From a virus, in IMG/VR virus record IMGVR_UViG_3300042991_000131, positions 1 to 64,000 of that record: DNA of 64,000 nt. One strand, written 5' to 3'. Position numbers and translations under genes: made by a program. The notes beneath the pieces are model-generated. The model searched no databases. It worked only from the letters and a program-made list of their open reading frames with translations, and had not been told where the DNA came from. Numbering within the stretch: the first letter of the stretch is position 1; each line of letters opens with the position of its first letter. Positions 27,067-36,968 of this stretch are shown here, one piece after another.

Positions 27067-29153
27067 GCCTAAAGCTAAAAAATGGCTTCAATGCCATCGC
27101 CAAGGCTACGGCCGGGGCTCCGACCACGGGCACGTGGGCGGTTGGCGATGTCGTGTGTGATAGTGTAGGTGAATATTTCCGTTGCACCGTAGCGGGCACG
27201 CCGGGCACCTGGAGCAGTCTAGGTAGTGTTGCTCTAGCAGCTGACCGCGAGGTCAGCACGACTAAGCCGCCGGCATCCAGCGACTCGCGCCTGCGGAATC
27301 CGTTCACGATCAACTACATCAAGAACCCGGACTCGGAAGCCGACACGAACCCGGCGCACGTTGGCTGGGTCGAGTACGCCGACGCGGCGGGCACGCAGCC
27401 GGTGAACGGGACCGGCGGCTCGCCTGTCTCCGCTCTGACGGGCGCGTATTCCGACACCGCGTTGCGCGGCAGCAAGACATTCCATTTCATCAAGGTCACA
27501 GGGGCCAGCCGCCAGGGCGAGGGCTTCAGCTACGACTTCACCATCGACGGAGCCGACAAGAACCGCTCCCTCACCGTCGCGTTCGAGTGCCTGCTTCTCG
27601 GCGCTGGCTACACCGCAGGCGACATGTCGGTGTGGGTGTACGATGTCACGAACAGCCGCCTCTGCCCAATCAGCGCCAACAGCATCGCCGGTCCGGGGCG
27701 ATTCTCGGCGCAGTTCAGCACCAGCGACAGCACCAGCTATCGCCTGTGCATGCATGTGAGCAGCACGTTCACCGGCGAATGGCAGATGCGGTTCGATGAC
27801 TTCTACGTAGGACCGACCTACCTCCCCAGCGCACCGGCAATGAGCGACTGGCAGGACGGCGGCGCGGTCACGATTGAAGCGACCACGACGAACCCGACGA
27901 AGGGGACCGTGCTGCGCGATAAGGTCTGGTGGCGTCGTGTGGGGGATTCCGCGGAGATTCGTTTTGAGTACGAGCAGAGCACTGGCGGTTCGGCTGGCAG
28001 CGGGGACTATCTATGGGGGCTGCCCGCCGGCCTGAGCATTGATCTGGCGAAGGTCCAGAACCAAAATGGAACCGCCACCGCGAATCAACGGGGGCAGCCG
28101 GCTGTTGGCGTTGCCAGTTACGCAGATGGCGCTGTCGGCATGCTCGTCGGGTCCGTCGCGCCGTATGACGCGACGCGCGTTCGGCTTGCCGTGCTGTACA
28201 GCGGTGCGAATAACTTCATCAATTCGGCTATATGCGATCTCAACAACGCCAACTCAAAATGGTCTGCGACGTTCACGGTCCCCATCTCCGGATGGTCCGG
28301 CACCACCGCCGTCCAGCCCGGCAGCCGCTACCTGTGGGCGCAGCGGTTCGCAGCGAATGCGGTGCGCGTCACGTCAGCGCCGAGCAAGCCGGGGGAATAT
28401 CGGGCGCAGCGTAGCGGCGTGGACACCGCTCCGACAACCGCTCCGACCGCTGCGGACGGAGCGCGCATCGACAGCAATACCCCCGCCGGGCGCATCAATA
28501 GATACTATTTCTACGTTGGCCCTGGGAAAGTCGTTCAGCCGGTTTGGTACCAGACTACCGGGCGCAGCGGGAACATTATCGCGGAGGTATTCTACGTCTC
28601 TGCGTGGCGAGGCATCGGATGGACATACGACCCGGCAACCGGCGTTGTCACCGTCCTCTGCGGAAGTGGCGCGTCCGACCTTGTCGGGATCGGTGACGAT
28701 CTATCCACGACCTATTCCACCGGCTATTTCGACATCCTTATTGCCGACGATCCGGTCCCCGTGGCCCTGGCCCCGGCGGTGTATGTCGAGGCGAGTAGTG
28801 ATGCGGGGCAGGTCCTGACGGCGAACGTGAGCGACATCCAGTTCGAGGACAAAGTCATCGACACGCACGGCGCGTGGAGTGGAACGGTGTTCACGGCTCC
28901 TGTTGCTGGCATATATGATTTCTATGGAGCCTTCTACTCGAACGGGGCAGGCGTCTACATCGTGCTGTGGTACAACGGGAACAACGCAGAGCTGATCGGG
29001 TACATCCGCGACAACTTGACGCTGGGCCTGTTCCACGGACGGCGGAAGATGGCCGCAGGTGATACCATCAAGTTTCGGTCCAACACCAACTGCACTAGGG
29101 ATAACTCAGGGACCACCAACTGGCTCCGCATCACCCGCATCGGAGACGCCTAA
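27063..29153 (+). CDS. receptor-binding tail fibre with C-terminal C1q/TNF-like domain
   Basis: 696 residues. After a short N-terminal carbohydrate-binding-like beta repeat it has a long beta-rich middle and a C-terminal ~130 residues with the pattern of a C1q/TNF-like jelly roll (GVYIVLWYNGNNAELIGYI). Such tips bind host receptors. GC content is far higher than in flanking genes and no GATTA/TAATC was found in it, unlike most of the phage, which points to recent import of the host-range cassette. Confidence 0.65.
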   Translation: MSLKLKNGFNAIAKATAGAPTTGTWAVGDVVCDSVGEYFRCTVAGTPGTWSSLGSVALAADREVSTTKPPASSDSRLRNPFTINYIKNPDSEADTNPAHVGWVEYADAAGTQPVNGTGGSPVSALTGAYSDTALRGSKTFHFIKVTGASRQGEGFSYDFTIDGADKNRSLTVAFECLLLGAGYTAGDMSVWVYDVTNSRLCPISANSIAGPGRFSAQFSTSDSTSYRLCMHVSSTFTGEWQMRFDDFYVGPTYLPSAPAMSDWQDGGAVTIEATTTNPTKGTVLRDKVWWRRVGDSAEIRFEYEQSTGGSAGSGDYLWGLPAGLSIDLAKVQNQNGTATANQRGQPAVGVASYADGAVGMLVGSVAPYDATRVRLAVLYSGANNFINSAICDLNNANSKWSATFTVPISGWSGTTAVQPGSRYLWAQRFAANAVRVTSAPSKPGEYRAQRSGVDTAPTTAPTAADGARIDSNTPAGRINRYYFYVGPGKVVQPVWYQTTGRSGNIIAEVFYVSAWRGIGWTYDPATGVVTVLCGSGASDLVGIGDDLSTTYSTGYFDILIADDPVPVALAPAVYVEASSDAGQVLTANVSDIQFEDKVIDTHGAWSGTVFTAPVAGIYDFYGAFYSNGAGVYIVLWYNGNNAELIGYIRDNLTLGLFHGRRKMAAGDTIKFRSNTNCTRDNSGTTNWLRITRIGDA

Positions 29154-29680
29154 TGCTGCTCTGCAAAGTGCACAATCTGGTCACCGACCAGCGGTACGAG
29201 TTCCAGGCTGCCGACCAAGCCGAGATCGACGCTCGCCTGCTCCGCAAGGCGGCGACCTACGGGCGCGATGCGTGGACCGAGACGATCCCGGCTTGGACGC
29301 AGACCGGCGTTTGGTCAACCGACGAGCCGCCCGTGTTCGATCCCGAGGCGACCCTGGTGTGGCCTGAGCAGGTGATCGACCACCCGAGCGAGCGCACCGT
29401 CGAGGTAGTCGACCTTGCGCCGCAGGAGCAGGCTGCTGCCAAGCAAGCTGTAATCATGTTGATACAGGTGCGCTTAGACACGCTCGCACAGTCCTGGGGC
29501 TATGATGATATTAAGAGTGGTTGCACGTATGCAGGTGATCCGTATGCACGGTTCAATGCAGAAGGTACGGCTATGCGTAACTGGCGTTCAGCCACGTGGG
29601 CAGCAGTCGACCAGCATCAAGATGCTACAAGTGTTGAAGAGTTGTTCACTTTCTTACCGCCTATACCGGAGAGACCATGA
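29153..29680 (+). CDS. fibre-associated protein or fibre assembly chaperone (mosaic gene)
   Basis: 175 residues, start sharing one base with the fibre stop. The N-terminal ~95 codons are GC-rich like the fibre gene, whereas the C-terminal part is AT-richer and has phage-typical codon use, so a recombination joint seems to lie near 29,440 inside the gene. The C-terminal part (YDDIKSGCTYAGDPYARFNAE ... NWRSATWA in two segments) resembles domains shared by fibre assembly proteins. Confidence 0.55.
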   Translation: MLLCKVHNLVTDQRYEFQAADQAEIDARLLRKAATYGRDAWTETIPAWTQTGVWSTDEPPVFDPEATLVWPEQVIDHPSERTVEVVDLAPQEQAAAKQAVIMLIQVRLDTLAQSWGYDDIKSGCTYAGDPYARFNAEGTAMRNWRSATWAAVDQHQDATSVEELFTFLPPIPERP

Positions 29681-30408
29681 GTAATCATTTGATACGCACG
29701 CTTATACTTGGTAGTAGTCCACTTATATGGATAGTGATTATATTTTTACTGGCCGGCTGTGGCATGCCTGAAACTGCCCGCTCTGCCAAACAGGCAGAGC
29801 AGGGTGTCGAGGCTATCGGTGAAATAATCACTGTTGCTGCACCATTCATTGACGAGATAGACGATGAAGCCCAGCGCGAGAAACTGCGCGAGGCTTTCAA
29901 GAAAGTAATTACATTAGTGCAGTCTGCTAGACTAAGCTTACAGCCGGTGTTAGCGTACCTAGGTGATGGCAAAGAGATTAAGGTTGAGACTACCGTGAAA
30001 GAGGCTGTTGCATCGCCAGAAGTATTCGCTACCAAGGCTGCACTGCAAGCTGGTAGGGCTGCTATTGAGGTTGAAGATAGATTAACCTGGACAGATATGT
30101 TCTTACAGTTCCTTGATCCGAGTGCTATAGAAGGCATAATCATGAACTTGAGTCTTCTGCTAACAGGTTCCGGTGCTGCTGGCTACGTTGCTATTCGCAT
30201 ATTCAAGACCATAAAGACTTATAAAGAAGCACTGATTGATCAGGTTATGTACACTAAGAAGACAAAAGAACTTGATGCTTCTGACCCTGATGATGCTAAA
30301 GAAATAGACAGAATTAAGGAACAGGAAGCTATGCGTCAGAAAGCACGTGGCACAAAGCCAATAATCGACGAAGCTTTACAGAAAGTCAAAGATGGCTCGC
30401 ACGCTTAG
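29677..30408 (+). CDS. phage lipoprotein with helical body and internal hydrophobic segment
   Basis: 243 residues. Signal peptide with lipobox LLAGC (Cys28), so probably lipid-anchored to a membrane. The mature part is helical, with a second hydrophobic stretch at about 150-170, then a charged helix. Candidates are a spanin-like or holin-like lysis factor, or a lipoprotein involved in superinfection exclusion. Coupled by ATGA to the preceding gene. Confidence 0.55.
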   Translation: MSNHLIRTLILGSSPLIWIVIIFLLAGCGMPETARSAKQAEQGVEAIGEIITVAAPFIDEIDDEAQREKLREAFKKVITLVQSARLSLQPVLAYLGDGKEIKVETTVKEAVASPEVFATKAALQAGRAAIEVEDRLTWTDMFLQFLDPSAIEGIIMNLSLLLTGSGAAGYVAIRIFKTIKTYKEALIDQVMYTKKTKELDASDPDDAKEIDRIKEQEAMRQKARGTKPIIDEALQKVKDGSHA

Positions 30409-33400
30409 TGGTCCACTTACAACGAAGATAGGCCAGCAGTATGGCGCAGAGCCGCTAACGGTCGTCAAGATCGAGTGGCCTGCTGGTACACGTTACTACA
30501 GCGATAAGGCTTACACGTTCGGAGTGAACGTCTGTGAAGCCAAGATCCTGGATCTAGGTAATATCGTCTCTCAAGCTAGGACTGATGCTAGCTCTGAGGT
30601 TGGTTCGGCGTCGATCAGCTTGGACGATACTGATGCCACAATCAAGAACTCTGTTAATCGCGATCTGATGGCTGGTACCAAAGTTACGATCTATCAGACA
30701 TATAGCGGCCTAAGTGTAGCTGATAGCTTAATCGTGCTAGCTGGACGTATCAGTAATGATATAGCTTGGTCAGAGGGTCAGCGTACGATAGGCTTCACTG
30801 TCGATACGAGTTTCTATATCGGTGAACTAGGTCACGCTCCAAAGAAGGGCGATCTTGCTAATCTTAGTGTTGATGCCGAAGGTAAGCTCTGGCCAATAGT
30901 CTTTGGCTCTTGTCTCAATGTTCCTGCTGTCCAGATTTATAAGTCTGTCTATGGTGACTATCCGAATAGTGAGGCAATGAGCTTCACGCCTGGATCGACA
31001 TTCTACGTCTCTGGTGGCGAGAACTTCCCAAGCGGCTCCATTAAGATTAGGATGAAGCAGGGTGTATGCTTAGAGGGTAGTTTCACGGGTAATCTGTTCA
31101 CTGTTGCAACTAATAATGTTGCCTACCACACGAACCTTTCTATTGCGGCTCGTGTAGCCGATGCCGATGAACTTAATCCTAACGTTCTTTGGTTGACTGG
31201 CCAGCGGTATCTAGTTGGTCAATATTGCTATATTGATGATGGTGCCAATACAATGTCTAATCTCTGCACGTATCAAGAGGGTAAAAAATGCTGGTTCGCA
31301 AAGCCTTGGAAGGTGCTTGGTCAAAATACGCCTGTTGCACTGGCCACTGGTATAATCGACGAGACATCACACTTCTACCGCACAGCTTGGACAGTGCCAT
31401 TCACTGTTGAGATACTGGTCGGGTCAACCTGGACACCTGTTAACTACTATACAACTTGGAAAACTAGCTACGCGCATGATGTAGCACTGGTGACGACACA
31501 GATCCCAACTTATATAGTCAATTATGCGCCTAGCACGATTAAGAGTGTATATGCATATCGTACATATATGGGTAAGCGTACACTTGAGCAGGTGCCAACC
31601 TCTTACTATACTAAATATAATAGTACGACAATAGATGGCAAGACTGTTGCAGCCTTAGAGTTCCATAATGAGCTAACTGATTATGTTGATGAAGGCTGGG
31701 AACAAGATGTCTTCGTTTCATTAACATCTAGTCTCAGCGCGAATACAAGTGCTGTTATTGAATACCTGCTTGAGACATATACAGCTTTCACTGTTGATGG
31801 TACGTTCGCAACAGTTGCAACAAAGATTGCTAATTATCCGTCTAATTTCGCCGTGTTAAATCAGCAAGATGTACTTAGTCTGGTAGCCGATATTGCTTTC
31901 CAAGCACGTCTAGCCGTGCGCTTCGACGGCTCAGTTGCCAAACTGTATTACCTATCTGAGATACCTTCGACGATACGCAACTTTACAGATGATTATATTG
32001 CGCAAAAGTCTCTTGACTTCGGCTTCACATCTGTTGACGATATCGTTACGAAGTATACTGCTAAATGGCGTCCTAGCTACACTGCTAAAGATGCAGAGTA
32101 TGTCTACAAGAATAACATTGCCACGTTTGGTAACAAAGAAGATGAACGCGATTACTTCATCTACAATATTGAGTCGCTAGTAGTTCTCAGCGTCAACTTT
32201 TGGGGCAACAGATTATCTAACTCCTGGCGCACCTGTCGTCTAGGTTCTTTCTTATCGGCACTGGCCGTAGAGACATTTGACTGTGTTAGTGTTGCTACAA
32301 GCACACTCTCCGGTGCTGGTATCCGTGGCGAGGTTCTAGCTACTACACATGATACGATGAATGACTTGCTTAACTTCGATATCAAGCTAGCCTCTAAGAG
32401 CGGTGTCCATAGTTCTGGTGCGATCATTGAGGATACGACGTTCTTCACAGGTGGCGTGACTGGTGCTGAGCCAGCGCCTGCTGATCCAACGAACGGATTA
32501 GCTGAGCGCGATTATGTTGTCTATCATGAGCCAAAAGAAAATACTACTCCTGGTAACAAGGTCACGAAGTATATTAAGTTCACGGTCACGCCGGAACTTA
32601 TCGTCCGTGGCCAAGCTTTCAGCATAAGTGCTAAGATCATTAATCAAGATGAGTCAGTCTTCAACGTCAATGAGACATTTAACTTCACGGTATCTACTTC
32701 TGTCGGCAGTGAAACACCTAACATTGGTACGATAACATTTACAAATGGATTAGCAACTGTTAACCGTTCAGTGACTGGCGGCTCAACCGATACTGAAGCT
32801 GTGCTTAATATCGTTGGCAAGACTGTTGGCGATGTTACTTATCAAACTGCTCTCAGTGATGGCATACCTATAACGTCTGAGCCTACCTTAGCGTGGGGCA
32901 TTGATCACACGGCTGTGGCTCGTGGCTCTGATTTTACAGTAACTATAACTGGTGGACTGCCTTCGACTACATATACAATTACGCTTGATAGTCAAGATGC
33001 CAGCGAAGAGTTGTATAACGCGGCAACACCTGTAACATCTTTCACAACTGATGCGTCTGGTAATTATACAGCTACTTGGCATTTCGCTGATGGTGTTGAG
33101 GCTATCAATAGTGTCAACATTATTGCAACACATGCCGGACACGCGCAGTCTAGTCCTGAGTTCATAGTTATAGCAGGTGGCGGTGGAAAGAATGTAGCTT
33201 TCGTCGGTAAGATTATAAGCAAGAGCAGTGGTCTAATCTATAACGTTACTATCTATCCTGATTATCCTGCTTTGACACCAGCTTGGACTGCGACTGTTAC
33301 ACAGTTACAGGGTGACTCTGCACAAACTATACCTGCTAATACATGGGCCATAATTGCATCTAGGTTAAAAGATGGCTTCTCTGGTACTGCCACAACAGAC

Positions 33401-33436
33401 TTCGATCACTTCATGCAAGTACCGATCTGGCTATGA
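30392..33436 (+). CDS. large tail-tip (hub-like) protein
   Basis: 1,014 residues. N-terminal ~200 residues (segments such as VVKIEWPAGTRYYSD, SISLDDTD and LAGRISNDIAWSEG) have the layout of phage tail hub/baseplate proteins. The C-terminal ~300 residues are two or three Ig-like beta domains (FTVTPELIVRGQAFSI; TVTITGGLPSTTYTITLD) likely exposed on the surface. Together with the following genes it probably builds the tail tip. Confidence 0.55.
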   Translation: MARTLSGPLTTKIGQQYGAEPLTVVKIEWPAGTRYYSDKAYTFGVNVCEAKILDLGNIVSQARTDASSEVGSASISLDDTDATIKNSVNRDLMAGTKVTIYQTYSGLSVADSLIVLAGRISNDIAWSEGQRTIGFTVDTSFYIGELGHAPKKGDLANLSVDAEGKLWPIVFGSCLNVPAVQIYKSVYGDYPNSEAMSFTPGSTFYVSGGENFPSGSIKIRMKQGVCLEGSFTGNLFTVATNNVAYHTNLSIAARVADADELNPNVLWLTGQRYLVGQYCYIDDGANTMSNLCTYQEGKKCWFAKPWKVLGQNTPVALATGIIDETSHFYRTAWTVPFTVEILVGSTWTPVNYYTTWKTSYAHDVALVTTQIPTYIVNYAPSTIKSVYAYRTYMGKRTLEQVPTSYYTKYNSTTIDGKTVAALEFHNELTDYVDEGWEQDVFVSLTSSLSANTSAVIEYLLETYTAFTVDGTFATVATKIANYPSNFAVLNQQDVLSLVADIAFQARLAVRFDGSVAKLYYLSEIPSTIRNFTDDYIAQKSLDFGFTSVDDIVTKYTAKWRPSYTAKDAEYVYKNNIATFGNKEDERDYFIYNIESLVVLSVNFWGNRLSNSWRTCRLGSFLSALAVETFDCVSVATSTLSGAGIRGEVLATTHDTMNDLLNFDIKLASKSGVHSSGAIIEDTTFFTGGVTGAEPAPADPTNGLAERDYVVYHEPKENTTPGNKVTKYIKFTVTPELIVRGQAFSISAKIINQDESVFNVNETFNFTVSTSVGSETPNIGTITFTNGLATVNRSVTGGSTDTEAVLNIVGKTVGDVTYQTALSDGIPITSEPTLAWGIDHTAVARGSDFTVTITGGLPSTTYTITLDSQDASEELYNAATPVTSFTTDASGNYTATWHFADGVEAINSVNIIATHAGHAQSSPEFIVIAGGGGKNVAFVGKIISKSSGLIYNVTIYPDYPALTPAWTATVTQLQGDSAQTIPANTWAIIASRLKDGFSGTATTDFDHFMQVPIWL

Positions 33437-34755
33437 CAATACTTAATTACGTCGGGCATGAAATGGGTACAACGTACCCTCGTCGTGAAGGTCTAAAACA
33501 AGGTCAGTTCATAAATAATACCGATAATAAGAAGCACGCTTTGTTTGTGCTTGGTATAACGTCGTTAGGTTATCAGAATGTGCCTTATGATGAAACAATG
33601 GATGGTTGGTTCTTAGACGAAGATGCTCCTAATTATAGTACAGGTGTTCTGCTATTATCCTGTGACGGGCCTCCAGAGGCACCTATAGATGTATCATGTG
33701 TGCAATACGCTACGGCTAATCCTATAACAAACGTTTCACAGTGCTGGAAAGACTTCATCTGGTTTGACTATGTTAGATCGTTCATAGCTAGCGGTGCTAG
33801 TGGCAGTACAACGAAAGCTACAAATGCTTTTGTTACAGATGACTATGAGAACGTCAATGAAGTAGACCCTGATTTATCAACACGTGGCATATTTGCCTAC
33901 ACTGCTGCCAGCACAGGATTACTATCGCTGGCAGCAATGACAAATTGGCTTATAGCAGTCCGTGGCACAGCTAGTAAAGCAACTTACGGTAATAATAAAT
34001 ATAACCGTGTTGACGGTACGTTAATATCTGTACCATTCAAGCTACCGGCTTATGTAAATAAATGGGGTTATAAAGGTGGACTTAATCAACTACTAGCTGG
34101 TGGTGCTACTGGTTGGAATAAAACAATACGCGTTGGTTATGTGTTAAAGATACAACCAGCAACAGCTTCATTTACCGGTGACGGTGCCAATAATAAATCA
34201 ATTGTAAGCGGAACATTAGAATATGGCATGGAAGCCAGTGTTATGGCTAAGTATACTACTGCTGTTGTAGGCAGTTCTATATCTTTTGAGCGCCTTGACA
34301 ATAATCCTCCATATACTGCATGCATACCTTATACTACATATACAATGTTACCAGTATCCTCACAGTGTGATTACATTATTAATGCAACGCTTACTATTAT
34401 AGACGATGCTTATAAAATGGTGCTTATGGTCACTAAGTTAAAGACTGTTATACCTGCTCCTGTTGCGCCATTATTCGCCGCAGTCGGTATGCATGGTACT
34501 ACATATTCTTGTGCATATTCTGCTGTTACACCGACCAAGATGACTGATATAGTTATTGAACAAGTTTTAATGAACACAAATAATATAATCTCATATAGCC
34601 TAGACGGCACTACTGGCGGCACTATTGACTTTAAGGTTAATGTTGATGTCGATGGAAAGATAACGCTGCTAGAAGTCAAAGCTACGCCAGGAACGACAGC
34701 AGTAGATGTTGGTACAGGTATCCACGATTACTTCGTACATTACCTAGGAAGCTAA
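33433..34755 (+). CDS. tail-associated structural protein, 440 residues
   Basis: ATGA-coupled to the large tail-tip gene. Beta-rich and Thr/Tyr/Asn-rich with no recognised motif; likely a tail-tip or side-fibre component by position and composition. Confidence 0.45.
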   Translation: MTILNYVGHEMGTTYPRREGLKQGQFINNTDNKKHALFVLGITSLGYQNVPYDETMDGWFLDEDAPNYSTGVLLLSCDGPPEAPIDVSCVQYATANPITNVSQCWKDFIWFDYVRSFIASGASGSTTKATNAFVTDDYENVNEVDPDLSTRGIFAYTAASTGLLSLAAMTNWLIAVRGTASKATYGNNKYNRVDGTLISVPFKLPAYVNKWGYKGGLNQLLAGGATGWNKTIRVGYVLKIQPATASFTGDGANNKSIVSGTLEYGMEASVMAKYTTAVVGSSISFERLDNNPPYTACIPYTTYTMLPVSSQCDYIINATLTIIDDAYKMVLMVTKLKTVIPAPVAPLFAAVGMHGTTYSCAYSAVTPTKMTDIVIEQVLMNTNNIISYSLDGTTGGTIDFKVNVDVDGKITLLEVKATPGTTAVDVGTGIHDYFVHYLGS

Positions 34756-34756
34756 C

Positions 34757-35881
34757 GTGGCTATTCTACACGACATAATAGTTGTTAAAGTTAGCATTAA
34801 GTTCAGTTCCACATTAGGCGATATATCTGTAGCCAGGAATGCTGATACGGCAGAGGATCTATGGCTTGATCTTGCTAACTCAACTGTGTTACCGTACGAG
34901 TTTGGCGGCACGTTATACTATTATGCAAGAGTCAGTAATCTTGCATTAACGCGTAACTCAGTAACACGACCTGCTGTTGTATTAGTAGCTTTCCATAGCC
35001 ATACTAGTCCAGTTGTTCCGACGCAGATTGAAGTAGCACAGACTTCAGCTACAAATGCTATTTGCTATCTATTGGACAGCGCCGATGCCAGAATTAAAAC
35101 TTATGGTACATTGTATGACGGCGAAGATCAAATATTTAGATATCAGGGCATGTACAATGCAGCAGTTGGTTGGAAGCTTAGACTGCCAACGCCACTGGTT
35201 TGGGATAAATCTAATTTAGCCATCTTGAAACGAGTGCCATCTGGCTATTCAGATCCGTCCAGCGGTAATCTTGAATATTTAGGCGGCCCATCGACACTGT
35301 GCGATATTACTGAATTAAATAGCTGGCTAGCTACTAACTTACCTGAATATGGTACTACACTTTCTATCTACGGTTATGCAATGTTTCAGCCATATGATTA
35401 CGTATCAGGTTGGCATATTTACGTGAACCATACTGGCCTACAGTTCAAGTTGCGTATCTCAAGTTCTGGTGGCAATAATATGACGTATAGTATTTCTGCC
35501 GTCGACTCTAGTGGTCGCTATGCTCGTAGAGTAGAAACAGGCGGGCCGTCATGTGGCGGTGGAAATGTGAATGCTGGCGATAACATTTGTGACGTAACAA
35601 CTAGCACTACTAGTCTAGGTGGCATAGGCTTAAGTGGCAAGCCATTAACTGGCGTCTATTCAGACGGCACAACTGGTAACTTGCCGCCTGCTGCTTCATT
35701 AACAGGCACAGCACGTTTCGGTTCAGCCTCAAATAATATCTACTCAACACTTACATTTACTCTAGGTGTTACAAATGGCAGGTACTCCAGCCTATCCTTA
35801 ACCGGCACTTGTGCTTGGTCTGCACTTGACGTAATAGATGGGTACGCAATAGTTCAAGGAGCAGGAGGGTCTAAAGTATGA
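34757..35881 (+). CDS. Ser/Gly/Thr-rich tail-associated protein, 374 residues
   Basis: GTG start one base after the previous stop. Beta-rich; residues about 240-330 are a Gly/Ser/Thr-rich region with two close cysteines, as in exposed virion proteins. No recognised family. Its stop overlaps the next ATG. Confidence 0.45.
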   Translation: MAILHDIIVVKVSIKFSSTLGDISVARNADTAEDLWLDLANSTVLPYEFGGTLYYYARVSNLALTRNSVTRPAVVLVAFHSHTSPVVPTQIEVAQTSATNAICYLLDSADARIKTYGTLYDGEDQIFRYQGMYNAAVGWKLRLPTPLVWDKSNLAILKRVPSGYSDPSSGNLEYLGGPSTLCDITELNSWLATNLPEYGTTLSIYGYAMFQPYDYVSGWHIYVNHTGLQFKLRISSSGGNNMTYSISAVDSSGRYARRVETGGPSCGGGNVNAGDNICDVTTSTTSLGGIGLSGKPLTGVYSDGTTGNLPPAASLTGTARFGSASNNIYSTLTFTLGVTNGRYSSLSLTGTCAWSALDVIDGYAIVQGAGGSKV

Positions 35882-36921
35882 GAGTATTTCTTAATCCTCA
35901 TCCTAAGTTCGGAGTGTTCATAAGAGATTACTTATCGTTTGTGCATGCTTGGTACAAAGAGGGTGACGTTATCTGCTGTAAGAAAGAATGGGAATACTAT
36001 TTGCCAGGTCCATGTGAAGAGATAACAGATGCTGAGGCATGGACTAAATATGGTAAGAGTATAGCATATATTGGTAATGTCGATATCAAGCCTAGCATTG
36101 TAGTTTCTGATCCTATAGAATGTGACATAGTAATCTCACCTAGAGCTAAGTGTGGCGACCGTAAAGATAATTATGATTGGGCAGGTCTTGTCACAAAACT
36201 TAAAGCTGCTGGTAGACATGTTACAGTTATCGGGCACGAGAAACAGTCGCAAGAAGTTAAAGCAGATCAGTATAGCTGGAATATTGAGCGTGGTGATATA
36301 AGATTAATGGCTGGTGCTAAGATGGCAATTACACTTGACTCAGGCGTCGGGCATCTGGCCTCATTACTTAATACACCGCAACTAGTTATATATGAGAAAT
36401 CTGGCTATGAAAATGCTAATCTTGAACTTGAACCTGGCCTATATAGTCAGATGCGTTTTAATGATATGGCCGCTTGGAATGAGCGATTCGCAAAACCAGT
36501 CTATTCGCAGGATGAAATTATGGCCATAGTCAATAGTGAAATAATTTACGTAACTGATAAAGAACTTGAGTATCTTAAGGGCTTCAACGTCAGTAGCACA
36601 AAGTATAAAGCTGGCTCTGTTTTCCATTCTCCTAATGCTACGCTAATCATGCGTAGCGATGGTAACACTTATACTAAAACACCTGGCTTAATAAAGAAGG
36701 CATTTAATCTTACTGTTACGATAGCAGAAGCTACGGCAGGTGTAATAGCTGGTGACGATCTACTAGTGCCTGAGCTAGTGGCTAATCACAGAATGCAGCT
36801 CTGCAAGAGTTGCAGTTATCATGATGCTGAGGCTTTCTGTAGATCATGTGGTTGTATAACAGAAGCTAAGGTCAAGTTGACAAAAGCCAGATGCCCAATT
36901 GGGCTTTGGTCTAGTCTCTAG
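35878..36921 (+). CDS. GT-B glycosyltransferase-like protein with C-terminal zinc ribbon
   Basis: 347 residues. The middle (about residues 140-180) has the sequence GDIRLMAGAKMAITLDSGVG followed by HLASLLNTP, close to the sugar-nucleotide site of family 9 (heptosyltransferase-like) GT-B enzymes. The last ~40 residues hold five cysteines (CKSC, CRSCGC, ARCPIG), a small zinc domain seen at the ends of several phage proteins (DUF6171-like). It could glycosylate a virion protein or cell surface, or be a structural relative. It is the last plus-strand virion gene. Confidence 0.55.
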   Translation: MRVFLNPHPKFGVFIRDYLSFVHAWYKEGDVICCKKEWEYYLPGPCEEITDAEAWTKYGKSIAYIGNVDIKPSIVVSDPIECDIVISPRAKCGDRKDNYDWAGLVTKLKAAGRHVTVIGHEKQSQEVKADQYSWNIERGDIRLMAGAKMAITLDSGVGHLASLLNTPQLVIYEKSGYENANLELEPGLYSQMRFNDMAAWNERFAKPVYSQDEIMAIVNSEIIYVTDKELEYLKGFNVSSTKYKAGSVFHSPNATLIMRSDGNTYTKTPGLIKKAFNLTVTIAEATAGVIAGDDLLVPELVANHRMQLCKSCSYHDAEAFCRSCGCITEAKVKLTKARCPIGLWSSL

Positions 36922-36927
36922 AAACGA

Positions 36928-36962
36928 AGAGGCCCAGGCAGGATTATCCTGCCTGGGCCTCT
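36928..36962. terminator. bidirectional terminator between convergent operons
   Basis: 16-bp perfect stem (36928-36943 with 36947-36962), 3-nt loop. It lies between the plus-strand virion operon ending at 36921 and the minus-strand operon ending at 36969. Confidence 0.85.
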
Positions 36963-36968
36963 CTGTTT

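Noticed and set aside
28039-28818. 259-codon alternative frame in the fibre gene
   Set aside because: Arg/Ser/Pro-rich shadow of GC-rich DNA without RBS; unlike the methyltransferase case no family signature is present.
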